From Paenibacillus sp. HB172176 (GTDB taxonomy: Bacteria; Bacillota; Bacilli; Paenibacillales; Paenibacillaceae), in NCBI RefSeq assembly GCF_011947265.1, contig NZ_JAATHD010000003.1, positions 310,001 to 374,000 of the forward strand: DNA of 64,000 nucleotides, in the 5' to 3' direction. A program made the translations under genes and the position numbers. This document shows, in pieces, positions 48,246 through 57,038 of the stretch. The notes under the pieces are model-generated. The model was not told the DNA's origin and made no database searches. It worked only from the letters and a program-made list of their open reading frames with translations. Each line of letters starts with the position of its first letter. Position 1 is the stretch's first letter.

Positions 48246-49808
48246 ATGAAAAGAAGAATTTCCGTTGCGATCGCTGCTTGTCTGACACTTGCCATCGCAG
48301 GCTGTTCAAGCGGCAATAACGAAAAGAACGGAGCCGCAAACGTAACACCGGCTCAGGAAAGCGTATCGCCAAGCGCAACGGCGACAGCTGAGGCAAACCC
48401 GTACAAAGACAAGCTGGACATCGATATCACGGCCATTTATTACTCAGGCGGCGGTTGGGCGGATGATCATCCGATCATAAAGCTGTTGGAAGACAAATTT
48501 AACATTGATCTCAACATGCAATGGATTCCAAGCGATACGTACAGCGAGAAAGTGAATGTTATGGCTGCGTCAGGCTCATTGCCCGATTCGATGTTTCTCA
48601 ATGGAGCCGATTACAAGAAATGGGTAGAAAAGGGGCTGTTTCTTGATTTGAAGCCGCTGCTTTCAAATTACCCGAACTTGTCCCAATATCTTGGCGATGA
48701 AGAGGATTGGCAATACATGAATCCATCGGGGAAATATTACGGACTGCCGTATTCGCTTACGGAAACTCGGAATGCTTACGGCATCCGCAAAGACTGGCTG
48801 GACAAATTAAATCTGGAGATGCCTAAGACGATTGATGAATTTTATGAGGTAGCGAAAGCGTTTGCACTTCAGGATCCGGATGGAAATGGCAAGAATGACA
48901 CAATCGGGTTCTCTGCGGCGCTCCCGCCGAATCAAACCGAGTTCCGACAGATGGATCCGATTCTGGCCGCCTTTGGTCTCGTAGATCGTTGGGGAATAAA
49001 GGACAGCAAGCTGATCCCATGGCAAACACAGGTTGAAGAATGGAAAGATGTGGCGGCCTTCATGAATAAGGCGTATGAAGAAGGCGTGCTGGACAAAGAT
49101 TTCGCCATCAATAAAGTCGCCGAAGGTCAGGATAAATATATGTCAGGCAAGCTGGGCATTCTCGATATGCCGGCAACGGATGTATACAATAAGCTGATTC
49201 CGAATTTGGAGAAAATCGTGCCAACAGCCGAGACAGCGCAGCTGGCTCCGCCGATTGGTCCGACAGGCCTGCAGGGCGGGAATACCCTCGGAAAATCAAA
49301 TCAGAGAACGATTATCAACGCCAAGATCGATCCAGCCAAGCAAAAACGCATTCTTGCCATGTACGATTATTTGTTGTCGGATGAAGGCTACACGATGATC
49401 AAGAACGGCGTTGAAGGGATTCATTACAAGAAAGAAGGAGACTCTTACGTCAAGCTTCCTGCATTTGAAGAGGATCATCCTTCTCAAATTGTCGCCGGTT
49501 TGCTGCATCGGGTTGATCCGCTCTCCAGCGTTCGGTTATTCGACGATCAAGAGACAGCGGCGAAGCTCAGCGAGTGGTATGCGAACAATGAGCCTTACAA
49601 ATGGCCTAACGCTTCGGACGGTTTGAAATCGGAGACGAATGATAAGCTGGGCGTACAGCTTGCGCAGAAATTCACCTCTGTCATTGTGAAGGTCATTATG
49701 GGTCAGGAATCGCTCGATGCGATCGACGATGCATCGAAGCAATGGCTGAAGGACGGCGGCGACAAAATTATTGAGGAAATGAATGCGGCCTATCAAGCTA
49801 GCCATTAA
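48246..49808 (+). CDS. ABC transporter sugar-binding lipoprotein (LplA/YtcQ type)
   Basis: The 520-residue protein has a lipoprotein signal (MKRRISVAIAACLTLAIAGC, Cys in AIAGC) and a large solute-binding fold of the SBP_bac_1 type with family marks LDIDITAIYYSGGGWADDHP, MAASGSLPDSMFLNG and a calcium-binding-like DPDGNGKNDTIGF. Proteins of this size work with LplB/YtcP permeases in Bacillales to import large oligosaccharides such as rhamnogalacturonan fragments. The ATG follows AAGGAGAGGGTAC. Both permease genes follow. Confidence 0.9.
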   Translation: MKRRISVAIAACLTLAIAGCSSGNNEKNGAANVTPAQESVSPSATATAEANPYKDKLDIDITAIYYSGGGWADDHPIIKLLEDKFNIDLNMQWIPSDTYSEKVNVMAASGSLPDSMFLNGADYKKWVEKGLFLDLKPLLSNYPNLSQYLGDEEDWQYMNPSGKYYGLPYSLTETRNAYGIRKDWLDKLNLEMPKTIDEFYEVAKAFALQDPDGNGKNDTIGFSAALPPNQTEFRQMDPILAAFGLVDRWGIKDSKLIPWQTQVEEWKDVAAFMNKAYEEGVLDKDFAINKVAEGQDKYMSGKLGILDMPATDVYNKLIPNLEKIVPTAETAQLAPPIGPTGLQGGNTLGKSNQRTIINAKIDPAKQKRILAMYDYLLSDEGYTMIKNGVEGIHYKKEGDSYVKLPAFEEDHPSQIVAGLLHRVDPLSSVRLFDDQETAAKLSEWYANNEPYKWPNASDGLKSETNDKLGVQLAQKFTSVIVKVIMGQESLDAIDDASKQWLKDGGDKIIEEMNAAYQASH

Positions 49809-49837
49809 TATGATTGACATCAGGGAGGTATTCTAAC

Positions 49838-50749
49838 ATGCGTTCGGATCGATACATTCGGGAATGGAAACGGGGTTTGCCTATCTATGCGATGATCCTG
49901 CCAGGCTTTCTGTTCTTCCTTATCTTTAAATATGTTCCAATGGCAGGTCTTGTGATCGCGTTTCAGGAATTCGACCCGTTCGCGGGCGTTGTCCACAGTC
50001 CATGGGTTGGTTTCGAACATTTCCACCGGTTGTTTACCGATCCGGACTTCTGGACGTTGTTTCGCAATACTTTAATTTTAAGCGGACTCAATCTGCTATT
50101 CTTTTTCCCGGCGCCGATTGTCGTCGCAGTATTGCTGAATGAGGTTGGAAGAGCATGGTTTCGCAGAAGCGCGCAAACGATTCTCTATATGCCGCATTTC
50201 TTGTCCTGGGTAATTGTCGTAACAATGACCTTGCTGCTGTTCGGCACGCAGGACGGCGGAATTAATAATTTTCTGGAAGAACACGGTTTCAATCGCATTG
50301 AATTGCTGACCGATCCTTCGCATCTCAGACCGCTGTATTTAATGCAGAACATCTGGAAGGAAGCCGGCTGGAACGCGATTATTTTCCTGGCTTCGCTGGC
50401 CGCCGTCGATCCGACGTTGTACGAGGCGGCGGTAGCGGACGGGGCCGGGCGTTGGCGGCAAATGTGGCATATCACGCTGCCTGCGCTCAAATCGACAATT
50501 GTCATCTTATTCATCCTGCGTCTGGGCCATGTGATGGAGATCGGATTCGAGCATATCTTGCTGCTGCAAAATCCGATCAATCTCGATGTGTCCAACGTGT
50601 TTGACACCTATGTTTATCATGTAGGCATTGCGCAAGGGCAGTTCAGTTACACGACGGCTGTCGGCATCTTTAAATCCGTCATTGCCCTGATTTTGATTAT
50701 TATCGCGAATCGACTGGCCAAATCATTAGGAGAAGAGGGGGCATACTGA
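49838..50749 (+). CDS. ABC transporter permease (LplB/YteP-like)
   Basis: The 303-residue membrane protein has six segments and the EAA loop (EAAVADGAGRWRQMWHITLP) that docks the ATPase. It starts KRGLPIYAMILPGFLFFLIF and KYVPMAGLVIAFQEFDP, as in LplB-type permeases. The ATG at 49838 follows AGGGAGGTATTC. No ATPase gene lies in the operon; such importers share the multi-substrate ATPase MsmX/MsiK encoded elsewhere. Confidence 0.92.
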   Translation: MRSDRYIREWKRGLPIYAMILPGFLFFLIFKYVPMAGLVIAFQEFDPFAGVVHSPWVGFEHFHRLFTDPDFWTLFRNTLILSGLNLLFFFPAPIVVAVLLNEVGRAWFRRSAQTILYMPHFLSWVIVVTMTLLLFGTQDGGINNFLEEHGFNRIELLTDPSHLRPLYLMQNIWKEAGWNAIIFLASLAAVDPTLYEAAVADGAGRWRQMWHITLPALKSTIVILFILRLGHVMEIGFEHILLLQNPINLDVSNVFDTYVYHVGIAQGQFSYTTAVGIFKSVIALILIIIANRLAKSLGEEGAY

Positions 50750-50750
50750 C

Positions 50751-51620
50751 ATGAATACGAGTCTGGTTCGCGGCAAAGCCCCCTTGTTCTTGTTTCTGGC
50801 ATACGGCCTATTGCTTGTCTTGATGCTGGTGATTCTGTTCCCCTTCCTGTACGTTGTGTTCACTTCTTTCGCAACGCGGGAAGAAATATTGACGCGGGGA
50901 TTCTTCCTTATTCCACATCAATGGACGCTTGACGCATACGGCTATTTGATGAACAGCGAACAGTTTGTGCGCTCGTTCCGGAACGCGGTTACCATTACGG
51001 TATTTGGCACGGCGATTAACATGATCTTCACCACGTTGATGGCTTACGGGCTTGCCAAGCGGTGGCTGAAGGGACGCCGGACGCTTAACTTTATGATCCT
51101 GTTCACGATGCTGTTCAACGGAGGAATCATTCCTACTTATATTGTCGTCCAGCAGCTTCATCTGCTGGACAGCTACTGGGCCTTGTATTTGACAGCGGCA
51201 ATCGCGCCGTTTCATTTGATCGTCATGCGCAGCTTCTTTCAGAACATTCCGCTTGAAATCGAGGAATCGGCCCGCATTGACGGCTGCGGCGAGCTTCGAT
51301 TGCTGCTGCGGATCGTGCTGCCGCTCTCGATGCCGGCGATCGCCACATTCACCTTGTTCTACACCGTGCAGAACTGGAATTCGTATTTTAATGCGATCTT
51401 GTATTTGACCGATTCCAACAAGCTGCCTTTGCAAGTGTATATCAAGCAGATGCAAGCGGCGGCGGAGGGAACGATGAACACAGTGGTGGCGGGTTACGAT
51501 TACAGTCCGTCTGTCAAGATGGCGGCTGTCGTCTTGACGGCGGCGCCGCTCATGATTATCTATCCGTTCCTGCAGAAATATTTCAACCAAGGCATGCTCC
51601 TCGGTTCGGTGAAAGGATAA
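50751..51620 (+). CDS. ABC transporter permease (LplC/YtcP-like)
   Basis: The 289-residue partner permease has six membrane segments, TSFATREEILTRGFFLIPHQ near the start and the EAA loop (EESARIDGCGELRLLLRIVL). It pairs with the preceding permease, one base apart. The C-terminus FLQKYFNQGMLLGSVKG is a signature of the YtcP branch. Confidence 0.92.
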   Translation: MNTSLVRGKAPLFLFLAYGLLLVLMLVILFPFLYVVFTSFATREEILTRGFFLIPHQWTLDAYGYLMNSEQFVRSFRNAVTITVFGTAINMIFTTLMAYGLAKRWLKGRRTLNFMILFTMLFNGGIIPTYIVVQQLHLLDSYWALYLTAAIAPFHLIVMRSFFQNIPLEIEESARIDGCGELRLLLRIVLPLSMPAIATFTLFYTVQNWNSYFNAILYLTDSNKLPLQVYIKQMQAAAEGTMNTVVAGYDYSPSVKMAAVVLTAAPLMIIYPFLQKYFNQGMLLGSVKG

Positions 51621-51628
51621 GTGGAGAA

Positions 51629-52693
51629 ATGCTGGAGAGAAACCATGCGCTTTGCGAATGGAATGAACGAGAATACGGCTCCGTTATCGCCGGATTGATC
51701 GAAGGTCCTTGCTCACACTATGAGGTGGCTGTGTCGCATAAGAATGAACTTGTCTTGCACATGAGGCATAGCGCAGTCAAGCATTCGCATACGGAAGAAG
51801 TTCCGAGATTTCAAGTAGGCTCCGTAACGAAGGCCATAACCGGAGCGTTAATCGTCAAGCTGATCGAGCTGGGCGTGCTTACGCTTTATGATCCGGTGGG
51901 GAAGTTTATTCCGGAGTGGAAGTCATTCGATGTGGAAATGATCCATTTGCTGACGCATACGACAGGCTTCGATGAAGCGTTCGGTCAGCAGCATGAATGG
52001 CCAAAGCGCGGGCAAAGGGAATCGTATTATGAAAGGCTCTGCAGCCGTGCAGAGCCGAAGTTCCAGACGGGGACCGTGAATCGATATTTTACGGCCAATT
52101 ACGCCATGTTGACCCGTATCCTTGAGAGTGTAACCGGAATGACATTGGAATCGTTCGCGCAGGACATGCTGTTCGGTCCGCTCGGCATGACGTATACGAC
52201 GTTCGAATGGGAAAAGGTACGCGACGCGTTTGTGATTCCGCTGAATGGACAGAGCGGGGAACCGGAGAAGAGGCTGACCGAACTCGATATCACTGGCGAC
52301 AGCGGGCTGTTTACGACCGCGAGCGATTTGCTGGCCTTTGGTCAAATGATCTTGAACGACGGAGTGGTCGGCGGCCGCCAGGTGTTCTCCAAGAGTGCGA
52401 TTGATCTGATGAAACGCGATCTTACTGGTGGAAAGTTCGGGCGCACAGTCAATTTCTGGCTCAAGACCGAACTCGACAAACATGGAATGAGCAATATCGA
52501 TATTCACAGATGCTTCTCTGATTTTCACTCGTCCTTGGCGCTTGGCCATAACGGATTTACCGGCTGCTGGCTGTACATCGATCCGCTCTATGATACGGCG
52601 GGCGTTATCCTGACGAACAGTATGAAGATGAATACCGACGGAAGATATTACAAACGAATCGGCAATGTGTTGATGAGCATGCTTGAAAGATAA
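51629..52693 (+). CDS. Serine hydrolase of the beta-lactamase/class C family
   Basis: The 354-residue protein keeps the penicillin-binding fold motifs: S65-V-T-K68 (QVGSVTKAI), the YxN-like tyrosine motif (YFTANYAMLTRIL) and HNGFTGCW for the KTG element. It has no signal peptide, so it acts in the cytoplasm, perhaps as an esterase that removes acyl groups from imported sugars. It lies 8 bases after the permease. The ATG at 51629 follows GTGGAG. Confidence 0.82.
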   Translation: MLERNHALCEWNEREYGSVIAGLIEGPCSHYEVAVSHKNELVLHMRHSAVKHSHTEEVPRFQVGSVTKAITGALIVKLIELGVLTLYDPVGKFIPEWKSFDVEMIHLLTHTTGFDEAFGQQHEWPKRGQRESYYERLCSRAEPKFQTGTVNRYFTANYAMLTRILESVTGMTLESFAQDMLFGPLGMTYTTFEWEKVRDAFVIPLNGQSGEPEKRLTELDITGDSGLFTTASDLLAFGQMILNDGVVGGRQVFSKSAIDLMKRDLTGGKFGRTVNFWLKTELDKHGMSNIDIHRCFSDFHSSLALGHNGFTGCWLYIDPLYDTAGVILTNSMKMNTDGRYYKRIGNVLMSMLER

Positions 52694-52760
52694 TCCGCAC
52701 GTTGCGTATCCTCGGCGCGTATCCGATTGTTCGGGATATGCGCCGGAATTTCGCGAAAAC

Positions 52761-52775
52761 TTGCAAACGCTTACT
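52761..52775 (+). promoter_or_regulatory. CcpA cre site upstream of the secreted beta-helix gene
   Basis: TTGCAAACGCTTACT fits WTGNAANCGNWNNCW at every position. It lies 90 bases before the ATG at 52865. Confidence 0.6.
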
Positions 52776-52864
52776 ATTTCGAGAGGAGGTGATGACGATG
52801 ACGTAAAGAGAGCCATCCCCATGAGATGGCGTCAGCTTCAACACAAATTAGAGGAGGAATTGTT

Positions 52865-55672
52865 ATGGTAAGAAAAGGACTTTGTCTGCTGCTGGCGTTT
52901 GGGTTGCTGCTTGTGAATCTAGGCCTGAATATTCCACGCAGCTATGCCGATTCCGTGACGCAGCTTACGCTGCCGACAATTGCGGATTCGTATGTCAACT
53001 CGGATACAGCCTATGTAGACCGAAATTATGGATCCAAAACAACGCTTTTTGTTAAATCGGGCTACAGGGTCAGTTATCTGAAGTTCGACTTGTCTTCCAT
53101 CGCTTCCGCGAGCGATGTGCAAAGCGCCACGCTCCGTTTGAACGGAAGCTCGCAATCATCAGGGAATACATCGACGATTCACCTGTTCGGAGTAAGCGAT
53201 GATTCATGGACGGAAAGCGGCATTACTTGGAATACGAAGCCGACCCCCGATGCCGCAGAGATAACAAGCGGTACGGTGGCGGACACGGAGCAAGATTATG
53301 ATTTCGATGTCACGAGTTATATCCAGGGTCAGGTTGGGGGAGACGATACGGCTTCCATCTATCTTGATAATCTGACAGGCTACTCCGCTTCATTTTCCAG
53401 TAAAGAAGGAGCAAATCCTCCGCAACTCATCATCCAAATGGGCGACAGCGCACCGCCATCCGCGCCAGGCAGTCTTGCGGCAACGGTCTCGTCCGCAACC
53501 GATATTCAGCTGTCCTGGAGCGCGGCTACCGATGATGATGGCGTGACAGGCTACAATATTTACATGGACGGCACCTTGGCGGGCACTTCTATCGGTCCAT
53601 CGTACCACGTAAGCGGTTTGTCGTCTTCCACAACGTATTCGTTCTATGTCACTGCTTTTGACGCGGCTGGCAATGAATCATCTGCAAGCAGCTCCGTTAA
53701 TGCAACGACGCAGGCGTTGTCGACGGGGACTACCTATTATGTGGATCCAAGCGGCGGCGGCCAGCCGAATACGTATACGACGATCGCCTCCGCGCTCGCA
53801 GCTTCCTTGCTGCCGGGCGATACCATCGTCATTAAAGACGGCATTTATGTGGAAAATCCGAAAATCACCAAGTCAGGATCGCAAGGGAATTTCATTACGG
53901 TCATGGCGGAAGGCGACAATGCGGTCATTAAAGGCAATATGACCATATCCGGCTCCTATGTAAGGGTGCAGGGCCTGAATTTTGACGGAGCGCTCACTTC
54001 GGGAGGTTTTATTAGCAACGGGATTAAAGCCGGCAGCTCTGAGCATGTGGAAATCGTTCACAATACGATTACAGACTTCAACTTATTTGCGATTAGCGGC
54101 GGCGTGAACAGTTATATTGCGGACAACTATATCTACGACTGCGCAGGAGGGATCAATCCGGGCGAAGGCTCCCTTATTGAGAGGAATGAAGTTGTTGGTA
54201 TTAACGTGCATGGCGATGACGTCAACAACCCGGGCGATAACTTCCGCGCTCTGGCTTCCGATTTGGTCTTCCGCAATAACTACGGTCACGGCACGTCGCA
54301 GGAGTTTACGTTGACGACACATGTCGACTGCATACAGACGTTCGACACCAATGGTGCGTATGCCAGAAATGTCCTGTTCGAAAACAACAAATTCACAGGG
54401 TGGTTCAGTCAGGGCGTCATGATGCAGAATACCAAATATCCTGATCAAACGCATGCCAGCGACTGGATCATTCGGAACAATATTTTCCAAGGCATGACGG
54501 GTAATGGCGTATGGGCAGGGAAAACGAATGACGGCATTCCGAATCTCGTTATTGAGAACAACCTGTTCTACGGCAATTACGATGAGGGTTGTTTCAACGC
54601 AATAACAGCTACGGGGCCTTATAGCTCTGTCTCTGTCAGGAATAATATCTTTGTTAACTTTACCGACAACGGCTTGCGCGCACTTTCGGGCGCCTCGATC
54701 GATTCGGACTATAACCTGTATTACAATTCGATCGGATCTCAAATCATGGGGCCGAACGACATCTTCAACTTGGATCCGCAGTTTGTGGATGAAGCGAACT
54801 TTGATTTCCATCTGAGCGCGAACTCGCCAGCGATAAACAGCGGCCTCGCGATCTCATCGCTTTCAAGCGACAAAGACGGCAATCCACGTCCCGCAAACGG
54901 CGCATTCGATATCGGACCTTACGAGTTTCAAGGCACGTCTTCCGATATTCCGCCCGTCGTTACCTTGCTATCTCCTGTGAATGCCGACGTCTATGCCGTT
55001 GATTCCAGTATGTATATCACCGTGAATGCCAGAGACGACGATTCGGTAACCAAGGTGGAATTCGAATTGGACGGACAGAAGGTCGGGGAAAGCACGACAG
55101 CGCCGTTCGACTACACGATTCAGAATTTGACGGAGGGCATTCATCTTGTCAGAGTGGTTGCTTACGATAATGATGGTTTAAGCTCCGGTTCCAATGAAGC
55201 AAGAATCGTTGTGACGGATGAGGCGACCTACAAGGCGGAGGCGGTGTGGAGCAATACCTCCATCTCCCAGCAAACCGGAACGTTTACCGCGGCCTTTGAC
55301 GTCATTCCGTTAAACGAAAACATGAATGGCGTAATCGGGTTCGGGCAAAGTGATGCAGCCGCCTATTCTGATATGGCAACTCTGTTACGCTTTAATCCAG
55401 ACGGGTATATCGATGCGATGAACAGCACGGCTTATAGTTCCGTAGACACATTGTCCTATCAGGCTGGAACCAAGTATTCGGTTGTTATGGCAGTTGATGT
55501 CGTGAACCATACGTATAGCGCCTACGTCACGCCGGAGGGAGGAACGCAGCAGACCATTGCGGATGATTACGCCTTCCGTTCGCAGCAGGCGGCCGTTTCA
55601 GCGCTGGATCGTCTGGTTATGTATGCTGCCGACGGCAATTACATGGAGCTGGGATTAACGATTACGCCTTGA
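52865..55672 (+). CDS. Secreted CBM-FN3-beta-helix polysaccharide lyase-like protein
   Basis: The 935-residue exported protein starts with a signal peptide (LCLLLAFGLLLVNLGLNIPR, cleavage after YAD). Domains in order: a DNRLRE/CBM96-type beta sandwich (TLPTIADSYVNSDTAYVDRN, FDVTSYIQGQ), an FN3 repeat (PPSAPGSLAATVSSATDIQL), a right-handed parallel beta helix of about 360 residues (YYVDPSGGGQPNTYTTIASA, GINVHGDDVNNPGDN), an Ig-like domain (PPVVTLLSPVNADVYAVDSS) and a C-terminal beta domain. The helix resembles PL6/chondroitinase-B-like or mannuronan epimerase folds, but the catalytic residues cannot be assigned by eye. The ATG follows AGAGGAGGAATTGTT. A PPIase-like gene follows after 23 bases. 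Confidence 0.85.
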   Translation: MVRKGLCLLLAFGLLLVNLGLNIPRSYADSVTQLTLPTIADSYVNSDTAYVDRNYGSKTTLFVKSGYRVSYLKFDLSSIASASDVQSATLRLNGSSQSSGNTSTIHLFGVSDDSWTESGITWNTKPTPDAAEITSGTVADTEQDYDFDVTSYIQGQVGGDDTASIYLDNLTGYSASFSSKEGANPPQLIIQMGDSAPPSAPGSLAATVSSATDIQLSWSAATDDDGVTGYNIYMDGTLAGTSIGPSYHVSGLSSSTTYSFYVTAFDAAGNESSASSSVNATTQALSTGTTYYVDPSGGGQPNTYTTIASALAASLLPGDTIVIKDGIYVENPKITKSGSQGNFITVMAEGDNAVIKGNMTISGSYVRVQGLNFDGALTSGGFISNGIKAGSSEHVEIVHNTITDFNLFAISGGVNSYIADNYIYDCAGGINPGEGSLIERNEVVGINVHGDDVNNPGDNFRALASDLVFRNNYGHGTSQEFTLTTHVDCIQTFDTNGAYARNVLFENNKFTGWFSQGVMMQNTKYPDQTHASDWIIRNNIFQGMTGNGVWAGKTNDGIPNLVIENNLFYGNYDEGCFNAITATGPYSSVSVRNNIFVNFTDNGLRALSGASIDSDYNLYYNSIGSQIMGPNDIFNLDPQFVDEANFDFHLSANSPAINSGLAISSLSSDKDGNPRPANGAFDIGPYEFQGTSSDIPPVVTLLSPVNADVYAVDSSMYITVNARDDDSVTKVEFELDGQKVGESTTAPFDYTIQNLTEGIHLVRVVAYDNDGLSSGSNEARIVVTDEATYKAEAVWSNTSISQQTGTFTAAFDVIPLNENMNGVIGFGQSDAAAYSDMATLLRFNPDGYIDAMNSTAYSSVDTLSYQAGTKYSVVMAVDVVNHTYSAYVTPEGGTQQTIADDYAFRSQQAAVSALDRLVMYAADGNYMELGLTITP

Positions 55673-55695
55673 TTGATAACCGAGGAGAGAGAGCC

Positions 55696-56754
55696 ATGAA
55701 ACCACCCGTTAAATGGGCGTTAATGGGAATCGCTGCTGTTGCGCTCATCTTCGCCGGCCTTCTTATGGCAGGGAACAGCCGGGGAAGTCAGCATAAGGAG
55801 AATGATGTGTTAACCGTAGATTCAGAGCCTGTAAGCATGGAAGAATTCCAAGCCAAAATGGAAGAGGAAAAGCCGGAAGTTTTTGTTTATTTCCATGAAA
55901 AGTACGGCGCGAATCAGGAGCGGGGATTTTGGACAACTCCGTTTGGAAGAGAAGTGCCGCTGGACAAGCTCAAAGAGCAGACGCTTCAGGATCTCGTGCG
56001 GACGAAGATTGAGCAGATTGTTGGGAAAGAGCAAGGCGCAATTAAAGATATCAGCTATTCGGCATTTTTGCGCAATCTGGCGAAAGAAAATCAAAGACGG
56101 CAGGATGCGATAAAAAACAACGAAGCGGTATATGGCACAGCTTCTGTCACGGCATTAAACTATTTTAGGACGACTTACGATGAAATGGTGACAGAAGTGA
56201 AAGAAAAGCTCGCGAAAAATGAGTTTCGCTTAAGCGATGAGCAAATCAAGCAGATGTATGAAGCGGATAAAGAGACGCTGTATAAGGTTCAGGATACGAT
56301 CACAGTCAAGGTCATTGCGGTTTCAGCTGTGGACGGCAATGATGACGCCAAAGCGGCGGCGGAAAAAATAAAATCCCTCCTGGATAAAGGCACAACCATT
56401 GATGAAATACCGAAGGCCTTTAGCGGAAACGCTTCTGTCAAGATCGACATACAAGATCAAGTGTTTAATGTAGAAAACTCGGAGTATGGAGACGATCGCT
56501 ATGTCTTGCTGAGTCCGGAAGCAAGCAAGTTGGAGGAGGGACAGGCGAGTCAGGTCATCGAAGGAGATGGAGCTTATTTGATCATGTCCTGCACGGAGCG
56601 GGCAGAAAACGGATCTATGCCGCTAGAGCAAGTTGAGGGGTTAATTGTCGCGCGGTACGTGAATCAGAAGTACAACGACTTGATCGACGAGCGCGTTCAA
56701 CAAGCAGAAGTGAGCATCGACAAGCTTATGTATGACGAGATTACTGGTGAGTAA
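55696..56754 (+). CDS. Membrane-anchored peptidyl-prolyl isomerase-like foldase (SurA/PrsA type)
   Basis: The 352-residue protein has an N-terminal anchor (WALMGIAAVALIFAGLLMAG, no lipobox) and a SurA_N-like helical region (VLTVDSEPVSMEEFQAKMEE, TLQDLVRTKIEQIVGKEQGA). A parvulin-like portion follows (TITVKVIAVSAVDGNDDAKA, LDKGTTIDEIPKAFSGNASV, EEGQASQVIEGDGAYLIMSC). It should act outside the membrane as a chaperone for exported proteins. Its place directly after the secreted beta-helix gene suggests a dedicated foldase for that protein. The ATG at 55696 follows GAGGAGAGAGAG. Confidence 0.78.
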   Translation: MKPPVKWALMGIAAVALIFAGLLMAGNSRGSQHKENDVLTVDSEPVSMEEFQAKMEEEKPEVFVYFHEKYGANQERGFWTTPFGREVPLDKLKEQTLQDLVRTKIEQIVGKEQGAIKDISYSAFLRNLAKENQRRQDAIKNNEAVYGTASVTALNYFRTTYDEMVTEVKEKLAKNEFRLSDEQIKQMYEADKETLYKVQDTITVKVIAVSAVDGNDDAKAAAEKIKSLLDKGTTIDEIPKAFSGNASVKIDIQDQVFNVENSEYGDDRYVLLSPEASKLEEGQASQVIEGDGAYLIMSCTERAENGSMPLEQVEGLIVARYVNQKYNDLIDERVQQAEVSIDKLMYDEITGE

Positions 56755-56775
56755 ACAATTGAATGCAGTGCGCGG

Positions 56776-56908
56776 GAGGAATGTCCTGTTCGAGAACAAC
56801 AAATTCACAGGATGCTTCAGCTAGGGCGTTATGATGCAGAACAGCAAATACCCTGATCAGACGCATGCCAGCGATTGGATGATTCGAAATAATATTTTCC
56901 AAGGCATA
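56776..56908 (+). pseudogene. Fragment of a second beta-helix gene, decayed copy of 54364-54496
   Basis: About 130 bases align without gaps to the coding region of the upstream beta-helix gene (offset 2412), with about 14 differences by eye, most at third codon positions. The translation reads NVLFENNKFTGCFS, then a TAG (CAG in the intact gene), then GVMMQNSKYPDQTHASDW. The rest of the gene is gone. Because most changes are silent, the copy probably evolved as a working paralogue before it was lost. Confidence 0.8.
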
Positions 56909-56931
56909 ATAGTAGAGGTTATTTTCGATCC

Positions 56932-56972
56932 ATCATAAAAAATGGTGATCACAAAAAAACTGTTGATTTACG
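56932..56972 (+). promoter_or_regulatory. Upstream element of the cytoplasmic beta-helix operon, shared with 48088-48152
   Basis: ATCATAAAAAATGGTGAT (56932-56949) and TGTTGATTTACG (56961-56972) match the elements before the ABC importer operon with one base changed each. The spacing between the two elements is 24 bases shorter here. The ribosome binding site of the next gene follows at 57024-57030. Confidence 0.5.
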
Positions 56973-57038
56973 AGCCGCCGCCAGCGGTGTTAGGTTAAAA
57001 TTTGCAACTAGAAAATAAGAGCAGAGGAGGTTTCTATT

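Noticed and set aside
48098-48319. 73-codon plus-strand frame before the sugar-binding lipoprotein
   Set aside because: No ribosome binding site; it overlaps the regulatory region and the start of the lipoprotein gene in another frame.
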